A DNA stretch of 25,841 bases, from the NCBI GenBank assembly GCA_045594025.1, contig JAZNXS010000027.1:1-25841 (forward strand), given 5' to 3'. Numbering within the stretch: the first letter of the stretch is position 1; every line of letters starts with the position of its first letter. This DNA comes from Scatosoma sp045594025. GTDB lineage: Bacteria; Bacillota; Clostridia; Christensenellales; Borkfalkiaceae. Made by a program: the position numbers and the translations under genes. Below the pieces are notes generated by a model, which was given only the letters and a program-made list of their open reading frames with translations, was not told the DNA's origin and did not search any database. Positions 15,129-23,061 of the stretch are shown piece after piece.

Positions 15129-15131
15129 ATC

Positions 15132-15914
15132 ATGGTCATTTGTATCGATATCGGTAACACGAATATTAAATATGCAATTTTTGACGGCGACGATTTGAAG
15201 TTTTCTTTTCGAGTAGCTACCGATTTCAAGCGTACGTCGGATGAATACGGTGCGCAGCTTACGGGTATGCTTTCTGCAAACGGTGTGGACGTAAAGGAGA
15301 TTGAGGGCGGAATCATCTCGTCCGTGGTACCTTCTCTTGACTATACCATCGACAAAATGTGTGATTTATATTTGCATATCCAACCCTTGCATATTGCGCC
15401 GGGGTTGAAATCGGGGTTGAATATCCGTTGCGACGACGCAAGAGAGGTGGGTGCGGATCGAATTGTCAACTGTGTTTCCGCTATTGTGAGTTACAGCGAA
15501 GGAACGCCTATGATTGTTGTGGACTTCGGCACGGCAACGACGTTTAATATTATCAGTGAGAATAACGAATTTATCGGCGGCGTTATCGCGCCTGGTATCA
15601 AAGGCTCTTTGGATTCCCTTGTCAACGGCACAGCAAAGCTGCCCAGGGTTGAAATTGAAGCACCTAAGAGCGTAATTGCAAAAAACACCGTCACCAATAT
15701 GCAGGCAGGAATCGTATTCGGCTTTGCAGGTTTGGTGGAATACATCGTTAAGAAAATCAAAAAGGAATTAAAGACGAATAATGTTAAAACGATTGCAACG
15801 GGCGGTTTTAGCAATATCATATCCAAAGAAATTGAAGGGATTGACGTCGTAGACAAGTTGCTCACCTTAAAAGGGTTGAAATATTTATACGATTTAAACA
15901 CATTAGAAAAATAA
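15132..15914 (+). CDS. coaX: Type III pantothenate kinase
   Basis: The protein is 260 residues, the usual CoaX length. It shows the ASKHA phosphate motif CIDIGNTNIKYAIFDGD at the N-terminus, the GADRIVNCVSA segment carrying the catalytic Asp, and VDFGTATTFNII (phosphate 2). The GGVIAPGIKGSLDSL segment lies near the pantothenate site. It phosphorylates pantothenate in the first step of CoA synthesis. Type III enzymes need a monovalent cation and are not inhibited by CoA. AAGAGGAG precedes the ATG and overlaps the end of the S-component gene, so uptake and trapping of the vitamin are probably coupled. Confidence 0.95.
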   Translation: MVICIDIGNTNIKYAIFDGDDLKFSFRVATDFKRTSDEYGAQLTGMLSANGVDVKEIEGGIISSVVPSLDYTIDKMCDLYLHIQPLHIAPGLKSGLNIRCDDAREVGADRIVNCVSAIVSYSEGTPMIVVDFGTATTFNIISENNEFIGGVIAPGIKGSLDSLVNGTAKLPRVEIEAPKSVIAKNTVTNMQAGIVFGFAGLVEYIVKKIKKELKTNNVKTIATGGFSNIISKEIEGIDVVDKLLTLKGLKYLYDLNTLEK

Positions 15915-15978
15915 AACGTGGCAGGCATGTACGCGTTGAGAGAATAAAGTATTAAGTTTAGAAACGAAGGAGTATATC

Positions 15979-17271
15979 ATGGTCAGGAAAGTTGGCGTAG
16001 CAATTTTAGGGCTTGGCGTTGTTGGTGGCGGTACGTACGAAACGCTGGTGAAACATCACGATTTTTATTTAAGAACACAGCAGGCCGATATTACGGTAGA
16101 AATGGTGCTCGACCGTGATTTGGATCGCTTGGCAGCGCTTGGCATTCCCGAAGAACTGATTGCGAAAAATATTCAAGAAGTCATTGCGAATCCAAACGTA
16201 GATATTGTGATTGAAACGATCGGCGGTATCGGCGTTGCGAAGGAATTCGTAACGGCGGCGCTCCGTGAAGGGAAGACGGTGGTAACGTCGAATAAAGAGC
16301 TTATTTGCAAATTTTCGCATGAGCTTGAAAAGATTGCAAAGCGCAACCGTTGCGGCTTATATTATGAAGCGAGCTGTGTAGGCGGCGTGCCCATTATTCG
16401 CACGCTTTTAGATGGTGTACAGGCGAACCATATCCAAAGCATGATGGGGATCGTCAATGGTACGACGAACTATATTCTCACCAAAATGGCAAATGAGGGC
16501 GCGGATTATGCGGAGGTTTTAAAAGAAGCGCAAAAGCTTGGCTATGCGGAGGCGAATCCTTCGGCGGACGTGGACGGCTTCGATTCCATGTACAAGCTTT
16601 CCATTCTTTCCTCTATGGCATTCCACACCAAAATTCCGCACACGAAAATTTTCCGCGAGGGAATTTCGAACGTCAGCGTGAAAGACATCGAATACGGGAA
16701 GGAATTCGGCTATACTTTAAAGTTGCTTGCAATCGGTAAAAATACGGAAAAGGGTATCGAAGTGCGCGTACATCCTACGCTGATTCCGCACAGCCATCCT
16801 TTGGCGAGTGTAAACGATTCCTTTAACGCGGTATACTTAGTGGGCGACGCTGTGGGCGACATTATGCTGTACGGCCGCGGAGCAGGCGCATTACCGACCG
16901 CAAGCGCGGTGGTGAGCGACGTAATTTATGCGGCTACCCATTCCGACGTGAAGTATTCCACGTTCAAAAACAATGCGACCGCGGAAAGCGATGTGAAATT
17001 TATTTCCGATTTCACCAGTGCATATTATATTCGTTTATCTGTGGAAGATAAGGCGGGTGTTTTGGCGAAAATTAGCGGCATTTTTGCAAAATACGGAATT
17101 TCCATCGTGGAAATTGCACAAAAGGGCAAAGGTGATTGCGACGAGGGTGACAGAGTGCCTTTGGTTGTGATTACGCACAAAACCAAGGAAAACAGCGTAA
17201 AGAACGCTGTCGCCAAGATAAACGCGTCCGAATTTGCCGAAGTGAAAGCGGTTATTCGTGTAGAAGACTAA
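15979..17271 (+). CDS. hom: Homoserine dehydrogenase with C-terminal ACT domain
   Basis: The protein is 430 residues, typical of monofunctional Hom with an ACT domain. It shows the NAD(P) fold GLGVVGGGTYE, VTSNKELI, GIVNGTTNYILTKM and EAQKLGYAEANPSADVDGFD (catalytic Lys/Asp region). A C-terminal ACT domain (about 350-430, YYIRLSVEDKAGVLAKISGIF) is the likely site of threonine feedback. It reduces aspartate semialdehyde to homoserine on the way to threonine and methionine. GAAGGAG lies six bases before the ATG. No promoter with sensible spacing is seen in the 64-base gap after coaX, so read-through from the coaX operon is possible. A terminator follows at once. Confidence 0.96.
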   Translation: MVRKVGVAILGLGVVGGGTYETLVKHHDFYLRTQQADITVEMVLDRDLDRLAALGIPEELIAKNIQEVIANPNVDIVIETIGGIGVAKEFVTAALREGKTVVTSNKELICKFSHELEKIAKRNRCGLYYEASCVGGVPIIRTLLDGVQANHIQSMMGIVNGTTNYILTKMANEGADYAEVLKEAQKLGYAEANPSADVDGFDSMYKLSILSSMAFHTKIPHTKIFREGISNVSVKDIEYGKEFGYTLKLLAIGKNTEKGIEVRVHPTLIPHSHPLASVNDSFNAVYLVGDAVGDIMLYGRGAGALPTASAVVSDVIYAATHSDVKYSTFKNNATAESDVKFISDFTSAYYIRLSVEDKAGVLAKISGIFAKYGISIVEIAQKGKGDCDEGDRVPLVVITHKTKENSVKNAVAKINASEFAEVKAVIRVED

Positions 17272-17280
17272 AAAGCGCAC

Positions 17281-17309
17281 AAAAGGCGAGCGAAAAGCTC
17301 GCCTTTTTT
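17281..17309 (+). terminator. Intrinsic terminator after hom, directly before the ATP-grasp gene
   Basis: GGCGAGC (17285-17291) pairs with GCTCGCC (17297-17303), extended by flanking A-T pairs, and is followed by six T. It ends 20 bases before the next ATG, leaving no room for a promoter, so it probably acts as a partial terminator. Confidence 0.85.
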
Positions 17310-17328
17310 CTTAAAGAAGGGGGCAGGT

Positions 17329-18222
17329 ATGCGATCATTGATTATAATCAACGGTTATCCAAACGGGGAAAAATTCTATACGCAAGCCAATCGTATTGCG
17401 CAAGCGCTTGAAAACGAGGGGGTTGAAACCGAGGTCGTGAAGAACGGCGAGGTGTGCGCTTGGATGGAAGAAAACGGCACCGTCAATGCGTCGGCGTTTC
17501 AACGGTATGATTTTATTGTTTATTTGGATAAAGATAAATATTTGGGGCAAATGCTGGAAAAGGCAGGTTTGCGCTTATTCAACAGTGCAAAGGCTGTAGA
17601 ATATTGCGATGATAAATTGCTCACCTATCTTACCTTGGAACAAAGCGGCGTGCGCTTGATAAAGAGTATCCCTGCGCCTCTTTGTTATACGCCAAATGCG
17701 GAAGCGAATCCGAGGTTTTTACAAAACGTTGCAAAACAGCTGGGATTTCCTTTGGTGGCAAAAAAGAGCTACGGTTCGTTTGGAATGGGTGTTGAATTGA
17801 TACATGGTATGCCCGAATTAGAGAAAATCGAGCAGGCATGGTTGCATCAACCGCACTTTTACCAGGCGTATATAGCGGAAAATTGCGGCAAGGATATTCG
17901 TGTGATCGTGATTGGCGGAAAGGCGGTTGGCTGTATGGAACGCAGGGCGCAAAACGGAGAATTTCGTTCGAATATCGAGCTCGGCGGCGTGGGGGCGGCA
18001 ATAGAGCCAGAGCCCTCGTATATTGCGGCGGCTGAACAAGCAGCCAAGGCGCTGGGGTTGGATTATTGCGGCGTGGATTTATTGGAAACAGCGCAAGGCC
18101 CTATGATTTGCGAAGTAAATTCCAATGCATTTTTCGAAGGTTTTGAAAAGGCGCTTGGCTTGGACGTAGCAAAGCTGTATGCTGCGTACATTGTGCAAGA
18201 GATGGCAAAATCTAAAATTTAG
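17329..18222 (+). CDS. RimK-like ATP-grasp ligase, substrate unknown
   Basis: The protein is 297 residues. The N-terminal preATP-grasp part carries SLIIINGYPNG and a short Asp-rich stretch DFIVYLDKDKYLG. The ATP-grasp core follows: DDKLLTYLTLEQSGV, FPLVAKKSYGSFGMGV (ATP-binding Lys and glycine loop, about 140-155), FYQAYIAENCGKDIRVIVIG, and YCGVDLLE with CEVNSNAFF (metal ligands Glu262 and Asn264). The family (RimK, LysX, MptN, CofF) adds amino acids to a carboxylate. The R-S-N-I-E-L-GG segment (213-220) is typical. Substrates cannot be deduced. GAAGGGGG precedes the ATG. It follows hom across a terminator, so it is probably expressed by partial read-through. Confidence 0.85.
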   Translation: MRSLIIINGYPNGEKFYTQANRIAQALENEGVETEVVKNGEVCAWMEENGTVNASAFQRYDFIVYLDKDKYLGQMLEKAGLRLFNSAKAVEYCDDKLLTYLTLEQSGVRLIKSIPAPLCYTPNAEANPRFLQNVAKQLGFPLVAKKSYGSFGMGVELIHGMPELEKIEQAWLHQPHFYQAYIAENCGKDIRVIVIGGKAVGCMERRAQNGEFRSNIELGGVGAAIEPEPSYIAAAEQAAKALGLDYCGVDLLETAQGPMICEVNSNAFFEGFEKALGLDVAKLYAAYIVQEMAKSKI

Positions 18223-18225
18223 CCC

Positions 18226-18254
18226 TTGACATATTATCTAAAGTATGTTATAAT
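18226..18254 (+). promoter_or_regulatory. Consensus sigma-A promoter for the dehydratase/desulfidase operon
   Basis: TTGACA (18226-18231), exactly 17 bases, TATAAT (18249-18254), with a TG extended -10 element. It is fully consensus, so expression should be strong unless repressed. A small TTGTATA/TATACAA hairpin follows at about 18275-18296. Confidence 0.93.
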
Positions 18255-18314
18255 AATAAAAGTATGTGCTCGTGTTGTATATAATTTACTATACAATCGT
18301 GTATGGAGGAAAAT

Positions 18315-20252
18315 ATGTCTGAGACGATACATAATGAAAAGAGACATTGGTGGTTGACTCTTCTTGTAGGGGTAGTTGACGCCATTGTGGTGATGATAGC
18401 GGCGCTGGGAACGCAATGGTTGACGGGAAACGTAGCACTGCTGTCTAATTATATTTGGGCGTTGGCAAACGTTGCTTTGGTGATTGTTCTGTTTGCCCTT
18501 GTCGGCATGTATAAGGTCAGCTTTACTTCCATCGGTATGCCGGAAGCATTCCGCATCGTGGTATGCTCGGCGTTTACAGGCCTGTTAAACGTTTTGTTTT
18601 TGTTTATTGTCAGCTTGATTGATCCCGATTTCCGTATGACGGCGAATTTGGGTTACAAGGAAATGGTGGTATATTTCGGGCTTTTGACGATGGGGCTGGG
18701 CTGTTTCCGTTTTTCCAAACGTGGATTTTTTGCGGCGCGCCGACATATTGAAATGGTGATGCAATCGGATAAGCGCCGTGTTATGATCGTAGGCTTTAAC
18801 GATGATGCGTTTACGTTGATTAAGAACATAGCGTCCGCGAAAAAGAGCAACTATAAAGTAGTTTGTATTTTGGATTGCGACGCCTCGTATATCGGGAAGC
18901 GCATTTACGACGTGCGTGTAGTCGGTACTCCCACGGACGCAAGGCTGTTTGCAAGACGCTACAATATCGACGAAATTTTCGTTATGCTGTCGCCCTCTCA
19001 AAAGGCGGTTTTGCGCGACGTGTTGTTCTACTGCAAGGAAGCGGGTTGCCAAATTAAATTGTTGCCCGAAATTAATGAGATGACGGGTGGAGAATTATCC
19101 GCGGCGAAAATGCGCAACGTGGAAATTTCCGATCTTTTGGGCAGAGAGCAAAAGAAAGTCAACTTAGACGAAATCATGGGCTATATCGAAGGGAAGCGCG
19201 TGTTGGTCACGGGCGGTGGCGGCTCGATCGGCAGCGAGCTTTGCCGTCAAATCGCGTCGCATAATCCTACGCAGCTTATCGTATTAGATATTTATGAAAA
19301 CAATGCTTACGACATCGAGCAGGAGCTCCGTACGGCGTATCCGAACTTGAATTTATTAACGCTGATTGCCAGTGTGCGTGATAGCGGAAAGATGCGCGAC
19401 GTATTCGCGTCGCACCGTCCTCAAATCGTTTTTAATGCAGCGGCGCATAAGCACGTTCCGCTGATGGAAACGAGCCCTAACGAAGCGGTAAAGAACAACG
19501 TATTCGGAACATTGAACGTTGCGCGCGCGGCAGATGAATTCGGCGTGGAAACGTTTGTGCAGATTTCGACGGATAAGGCCGTTAACCCCACGAATATCAT
19601 GGGGGCGACTAAGCGCATCTGCGAGATGATTATTCAAACGATAGGCAGGCATAGCAAAAATACGAAATTCGTTGCGGTACGATTCGGCAACGTGTTGGGT
19701 TCTAACGGTTCGGTGATTCCGCTGTTTAAAAAGCAGATTGAACACGGCGGTCCCGTTACTGTTACGCATAAAGACATTATCCGTTATTTTATGACGATTC
19801 CCGAGGCGGTTTCCCTTGTTTTGCAGGCAGGGGCATACGCAAAGAGTGGTCAAATTTTCGTTTTGGATATGGGTGAGCCTGTCAAGATCTATGATCTTGC
19901 ATATAACCTCATCAAGTTGTCTGGCTTAGAGCCTAACGTGGATATCGAAATTCAATGCACGGGCTTGCGCCCCGGTGAAAAGCTGTTTGAAGAACGTTTG
20001 ATGGCGGAAGAGGGCTTGCAAAAAACGCCCAACGGATTGATCAATATCGCAAAGCCGTTGGAGTTGGATGAAGCGAATCTTTGGACGACGTTGGATAAGC
20101 TGTATGAAGCAGCTTACAGCGAGACGGATAAAATGAAGGAATGGGTTAAGTTGCTTGTTCCCACGTACACGATCGACACGCGCAGCGGCGCAAAAGAATA
20201 TTTAAAAGCAGAAGCGGAAAAACAGGCGGAATCCGCTGTAACGGCAGGCTAA
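18315..20252 (+). CDS. Membrane-anchored nucleotide-sugar dehydratase/epimerase (CapD/PglF type)
   Basis: The protein is 645 residues from ATG 18315, chosen for GGAGG six bases upstream. About four membrane spans lie in the first 135 residues, followed by a CoA-binding-like Rossmann part (RRVMIVGFNDDAF). The catalytic short-chain dehydrogenase domain begins with VLVTGGGGSIGSELCRQ (GxxGxxG about 300-306). The active site STDKAVNPTNIMGATK carries Met429 where most relatives of the superfamily have Tyr, with Lys433. That M-x3-K form is typical of UDP-GlcNAc 4,6-dehydratases such as PglF, WbpM and CapD. It would make a 4-keto-6-deoxy UDP-sugar for surface glycans at the inner face of the membrane. 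No other sugar genes are adjacent. A cysteine desulfidase-type gene begins four bases after the stop. Confidence 0.92.
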   Translation: MSETIHNEKRHWWLTLLVGVVDAIVVMIAALGTQWLTGNVALLSNYIWALANVALVIVLFALVGMYKVSFTSIGMPEAFRIVVCSAFTGLLNVLFLFIVSLIDPDFRMTANLGYKEMVVYFGLLTMGLGCFRFSKRGFFAARRHIEMVMQSDKRRVMIVGFNDDAFTLIKNIASAKKSNYKVVCILDCDASYIGKRIYDVRVVGTPTDARLFARRYNIDEIFVMLSPSQKAVLRDVLFYCKEAGCQIKLLPEINEMTGGELSAAKMRNVEISDLLGREQKKVNLDEIMGYIEGKRVLVTGGGGSIGSELCRQIASHNPTQLIVLDIYENNAYDIEQELRTAYPNLNLLTLIASVRDSGKMRDVFASHRPQIVFNAAAHKHVPLMETSPNEAVKNNVFGTLNVARAADEFGVETFVQISTDKAVNPTNIMGATKRICEMIIQTIGRHSKNTKFVAVRFGNVLGSNGSVIPLFKKQIEHGGPVTVTHKDIIRYFMTIPEAVSLVLQAGAYAKSGQIFVLDMGEPVKIYDLAYNLIKLSGLEPNVDIEIQCTGLRPGEKLFEERLMAEEGLQKTPNGLINIAKPLELDEANLWTTLDKLYEAAYSETDKMKEWVKLLVPTYTIDTRSGAKEYLKAEAEKQAESAVTAG

Positions 20253-20256
20253 GATT

Positions 20257-21525
20257 ATGCTTACAAAAGAAGAAAGTCAGTTGTACATAAGAATACTCAA
20301 AGAGGAACTCATTCCGGCCATGGGGTGCACGGAACCCATTTCTATTGCCTTTGCAACGGCGAAGGCAAAGGCGGTGCTTGGCGAAATGCCCTGCTCTGCG
20401 ACGGTAGCGGTCAGTGGCAATATCGTTAAAAACGCAAAAAGCGTTACTGTACCGCATACGGGCGGTATGCGTGGGATAAAATCGGCGTTTTTGGCGGGAC
20501 TTATTGCTGGGGACGCGGATGCCGATTTGCAGGTAATAGCCAAGGTTTCCGAGGAGCAAATTGCGCAAATTCAATTAGCGCAAAATACATTTGACGTAAC
20601 GGTGGAAACGCCCGAAGATGCTCGCATTTTCGATATCGGGATTACGCTCCGTTCAGAAAAGCATGAATCGTACGTGCGCATTGCAGATACGCATACGAAT
20701 ATTATCTGTATAAAAAAGGACGGCGAAACGCTGTTTGAAAATTTACCTAAGGAGACGGAAAGGGCAGATAGAAGCACGCTCACCGTGCAAAGCATTATCG
20801 ATTTTGCGGATACGGTGGACGTGGAAGAGGTCAAAGCGCTTTTAGATCGTCAAATTTCCTATAACATGGCGATTGCGGAAGAGGGCTTGAAAAATAACTA
20901 CGGCGCCAACGTGGGTAAAGTATTGTTGCGCACGTATCAACCGGATATTAAAATCACGGCAAAAGCGTATGCGGCGGCGGCAAGCGATGCCCGTATGAAC
21001 GGTTGCGAATTGCCGGTAGTTATCAATTCAGGCAGCGGCAACCAAGGCATCACGGCTTCCGTGCCCGTAATTGTGTATGCGAAAGGGTTGCATATGTCCA
21101 AGGAAAAGCTGTATAGGGCGTTGTGCGTATCCAACCTCATTACGATACACTTAAAGGACGGTATCGGCGCATTATCCGCCTATTGCGGCGTAGTTTCCGC
21201 AGGGGCAGGCGCGGCGTGCGGCATTGCCTATCTTCTTGGCGGCAGAGAGGAAGAGGTTTCTCATACCCTTGTCAATGCGTTGGCAATCGATTCGGGTATT
21301 ATCTGCGACGGCGCGAAAGCCAGCTGCGCGGCAAAGATTGCAACGGCGGTGGAAAGTGGCTTGCTGGGGCTGAACATGTACTACAACGGCAATGAATTCT
21401 TCGCAGGCGAGGGTATTGTCAAAGACGGCGTTGAGGATACGATAAAGAGCGTTTCTCGCTTAGCGCAAAGCGGCATGAGGGAAACGGATAAAGAAATTAT
21501 CCGCATTATGCTAGATGGTAATTAA
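20257..21525 (+). CDS. L-cysteine desulfidase-type protein (UPF0597/CyuA family, Fe-S)
   Basis: The protein is 422 residues. The N-terminal MGCTEPISIAFATAKA motif (Cys24) and the SGSGNQG segment (258-264) mark the UPF0597 family, distantly related to the serine dehydratase alpha subunit. Three further Cys at 310, 350 and 357 have the same 40- and 7-residue spacing as the cluster ligands I recall for the archaeal cysteine desulfidase. A [4Fe-4S] enzyme that splits cysteine into pyruvate, sulfide and ammonia is therefore likely. The ATG lies four bases after the dehydratase stop with no good ribosome binding site, which points to translational coupling. The pairing with a sugar dehydratase is odd and probably not functional. 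Confidence 0.9.
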   Translation: MLTKEESQLYIRILKEELIPAMGCTEPISIAFATAKAKAVLGEMPCSATVAVSGNIVKNAKSVTVPHTGGMRGIKSAFLAGLIAGDADADLQVIAKVSEEQIAQIQLAQNTFDVTVETPEDARIFDIGITLRSEKHESYVRIADTHTNIICIKKDGETLFENLPKETERADRSTLTVQSIIDFADTVDVEEVKALLDRQISYNMAIAEEGLKNNYGANVGKVLLRTYQPDIKITAKAYAAAASDARMNGCELPVVINSGSGNQGITASVPVIVYAKGLHMSKEKLYRALCVSNLITIHLKDGIGALSAYCGVVSAGAGAACGIAYLLGGREEEVSHTLVNALAIDSGIICDGAKASCAAKIATAVESGLLGLNMYYNGNEFFAGEGIVKDGVEDTIKSVSRLAQSGMRETDKEIIRIMLDGN

Positions 21526-21539
21526 GAGTAAAAACGAGG

Positions 21540-21571
21540 AAACGGATATTCGGTTGAATGTCCGTTTTTTT
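21540..21571 (+). terminator. Intrinsic terminator of the dehydratase/desulfidase operon
   Basis: A 12-bp stem AAACGGATATTC / GAATGTCCGTTT (one T-G pair), loop GGTT, followed by a T run. Confidence 0.9.
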
Positions 21572-21863
21572 AATGCCATCTTTTTGTTTTAATTGAATAA
21601 TGGCAGTTGTTTTAAGTATTACAGATTCTATCTATATATGTTTTCCGCTTTATTTAAGAAAATATCATTAAAAATAAAACGCGCTTGTTTATATGAGGCA
21701 TATGCTAATATTGACATGGCAAAGCGAGAACTACAGTTGGGCATATCTAACGTTGCTATCAATAAAGTTCCGTTCAGGTATATGATTTTATTTTCCATCA
21801 AAAGGAAATATTAAGTAAAGATCAAATAATATAGTAAAAATTCTAATTTGCGCTTGTAAATTC
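21572..21863. other. AT-rich spacer without a convincing gene
   Basis: The stretch is clearly more AT-rich than its flanks. A 73-codon frame opening with TTG at 21593 has no ribosome binding site and no recognisable family. It could be a remnant, but I cannot support a gene. Confidence 0.5.
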
Positions 21864-21892
21864 TTGCTTTTCACGATGGAATATGTTAGAAT
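21864..21892 (+). promoter_or_regulatory. Promoter of serC-serA
   Basis: TTGCTT (21864-21869), 17 bases, TAGAAT (21887-21892) with a TG extended -10 element. A small hairpin, TTTAATCA/TGATTAAA (21897-21919), lies at the expected start point. Confidence 0.75.
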
Positions 21893-21962
21893 ATCCTTTA
21901 ATCAATATTTTTGATTAAAAGACAGGGTTTATTCGATTTTTTCGTTTATTAAAGGAGGGAGT

Positions 21963-23048
21963 ATGGAAAGAGTATATAATTTTTCGGCAGGGCCTTCTAT
22001 GTTGCCTGAGGTGGTATTGAAGAAAGCGGCTGCGGAGATGATAAACTACGAGGGAAGCGGCATGTCGGTGATGGAGATGAGTCACCGTTCTCCCATATAC
22101 GAAAAAATCATTACGGAAGCAGAGGCTTTGCTACGCCAAGTAATGGAAATCCCCAAGGAGTACAAGGTACTGTTTTTACAGGGGGGCGCATCTACGCAAT
22201 TTGCGGCAGTTCCGCTGAATTTTATGCCAAACGGCAAAGCGGATTACGTATTATCGGGGCAATTTTCCACGAAAGCGTTTGAAGAGGCGAAGAAATATGG
22301 CGAAGTTCGCGCGGTAGCAAGCAGTAAGGACGTGCATTTTTCCTGCGTGCCCAAGGTAACGAAATCGGATTTTTCCAAAGATGCGGATTATGTGCATATT
22401 TGCTATAATAACACCATTTACGGTACTAAGTTTCCGTGTGTTACTGATACGGGTGAAATCCCACTCATCGCGGACATGTCCTCATGTATTTTAAGTGAAC
22501 CCTTCGACGTAACGAAGTTTGGCGTTATTTATGCAGGGGCGCAAAAGAACATGGCGCCTGCCGGATTGACAGTAGTGATCGTGCGCGAAGATTTGCTTGG
22601 GAAAGCGAGGAAGGAAACGCCGACGATGCTCAATTACAAAATCATGGCGGACAACGGCTCTATGTATAATACGCCGCCTTGTTATTGCATTTACGTGGCG
22701 AAGCTTGTGTGCGAATGGATTTTAGAGCTTGGAGGCTTGAGCGCCATGAAGCTTCGCAATGAAAAGAAAGCGTCGCTTTTATATGGGTATTTGGACGGAC
22801 AGTCGTATTACAAAGCGCCTGTGGAAGAGGAAAGCCGTTCCATGATGAACGTTACGTTTGTGACGGGGGATGCGGAGTTGGATGAAAAGTTCTGCAAAGA
22901 AGCGGAAAGCGTAGGTCTTTTTAATCTCAAGGGGCACAGGTCGGTAGGCGGAATGCGCGCATCGATTTACAACGCTATGCCGTATGAGGGCGTGGAAAAG
23001 CTGGTTTCGTTCATGGATACGTTTGCGAAAGCAAACCCGAAAAATTGA
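21963..23048 (+). CDS. serC: Phosphoserine aminotransferase
   Basis: The protein is 361 residues, the normal SerC length. It shows VYNFSAGPSMLP at the start, SHRSPIYEKI, FLQGGASTQFAAVP, CYNNTIYGT, and the PLP-binding Lys195 in IYAGAQKNMAPAG. The C-terminus has FVTGDAELDEKF and GHRSVGGMRASIYNAMP. It transaminates 3-phosphohydroxypyruvate with glutamate to give phosphoserine. AAAGGAGGGAG directly precedes the ATG. serA follows 13 bases after the stop, so both are one operon. No serB phosphatase is in the window. Confidence 0.97.
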   Translation: MERVYNFSAGPSMLPEVVLKKAAAEMINYEGSGMSVMEMSHRSPIYEKIITEAEALLRQVMEIPKEYKVLFLQGGASTQFAAVPLNFMPNGKADYVLSGQFSTKAFEEAKKYGEVRAVASSKDVHFSCVPKVTKSDFSKDADYVHICYNNTIYGTKFPCVTDTGEIPLIADMSSCILSEPFDVTKFGVIYAGAQKNMAPAGLTVVIVREDLLGKARKETPTMLNYKIMADNGSMYNTPPCYCIYVAKLVCEWILELGGLSAMKLRNEKKASLLYGYLDGQSYYKAPVEEESRSMMNVTFVTGDAELDEKFCKEAESVGLFNLKGHRSVGGMRASIYNAMPYEGVEKLVSFMDTFAKANPKN

Positions 23049-23061
23049 AGAGGAAAGGAAT

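Noticed and set aside
15936..15964. Promoter before hom (TTGAGA, 17, TAGAAA)
   Set aside because: The start point would fall inside the ribosome binding site of hom, and the -10 box is weak.
21593..21814. 73-codon plus-strand gene
   Set aside because: TTG start, no ribosome binding site, AT-rich, no recognisable family.
22984..23061. Longer serA start overlapping serC
   Set aside because: The added residues are basic out-of-frame serC sequence, while ATG 23062 has a ribosome binding site and matches the family N-terminus.
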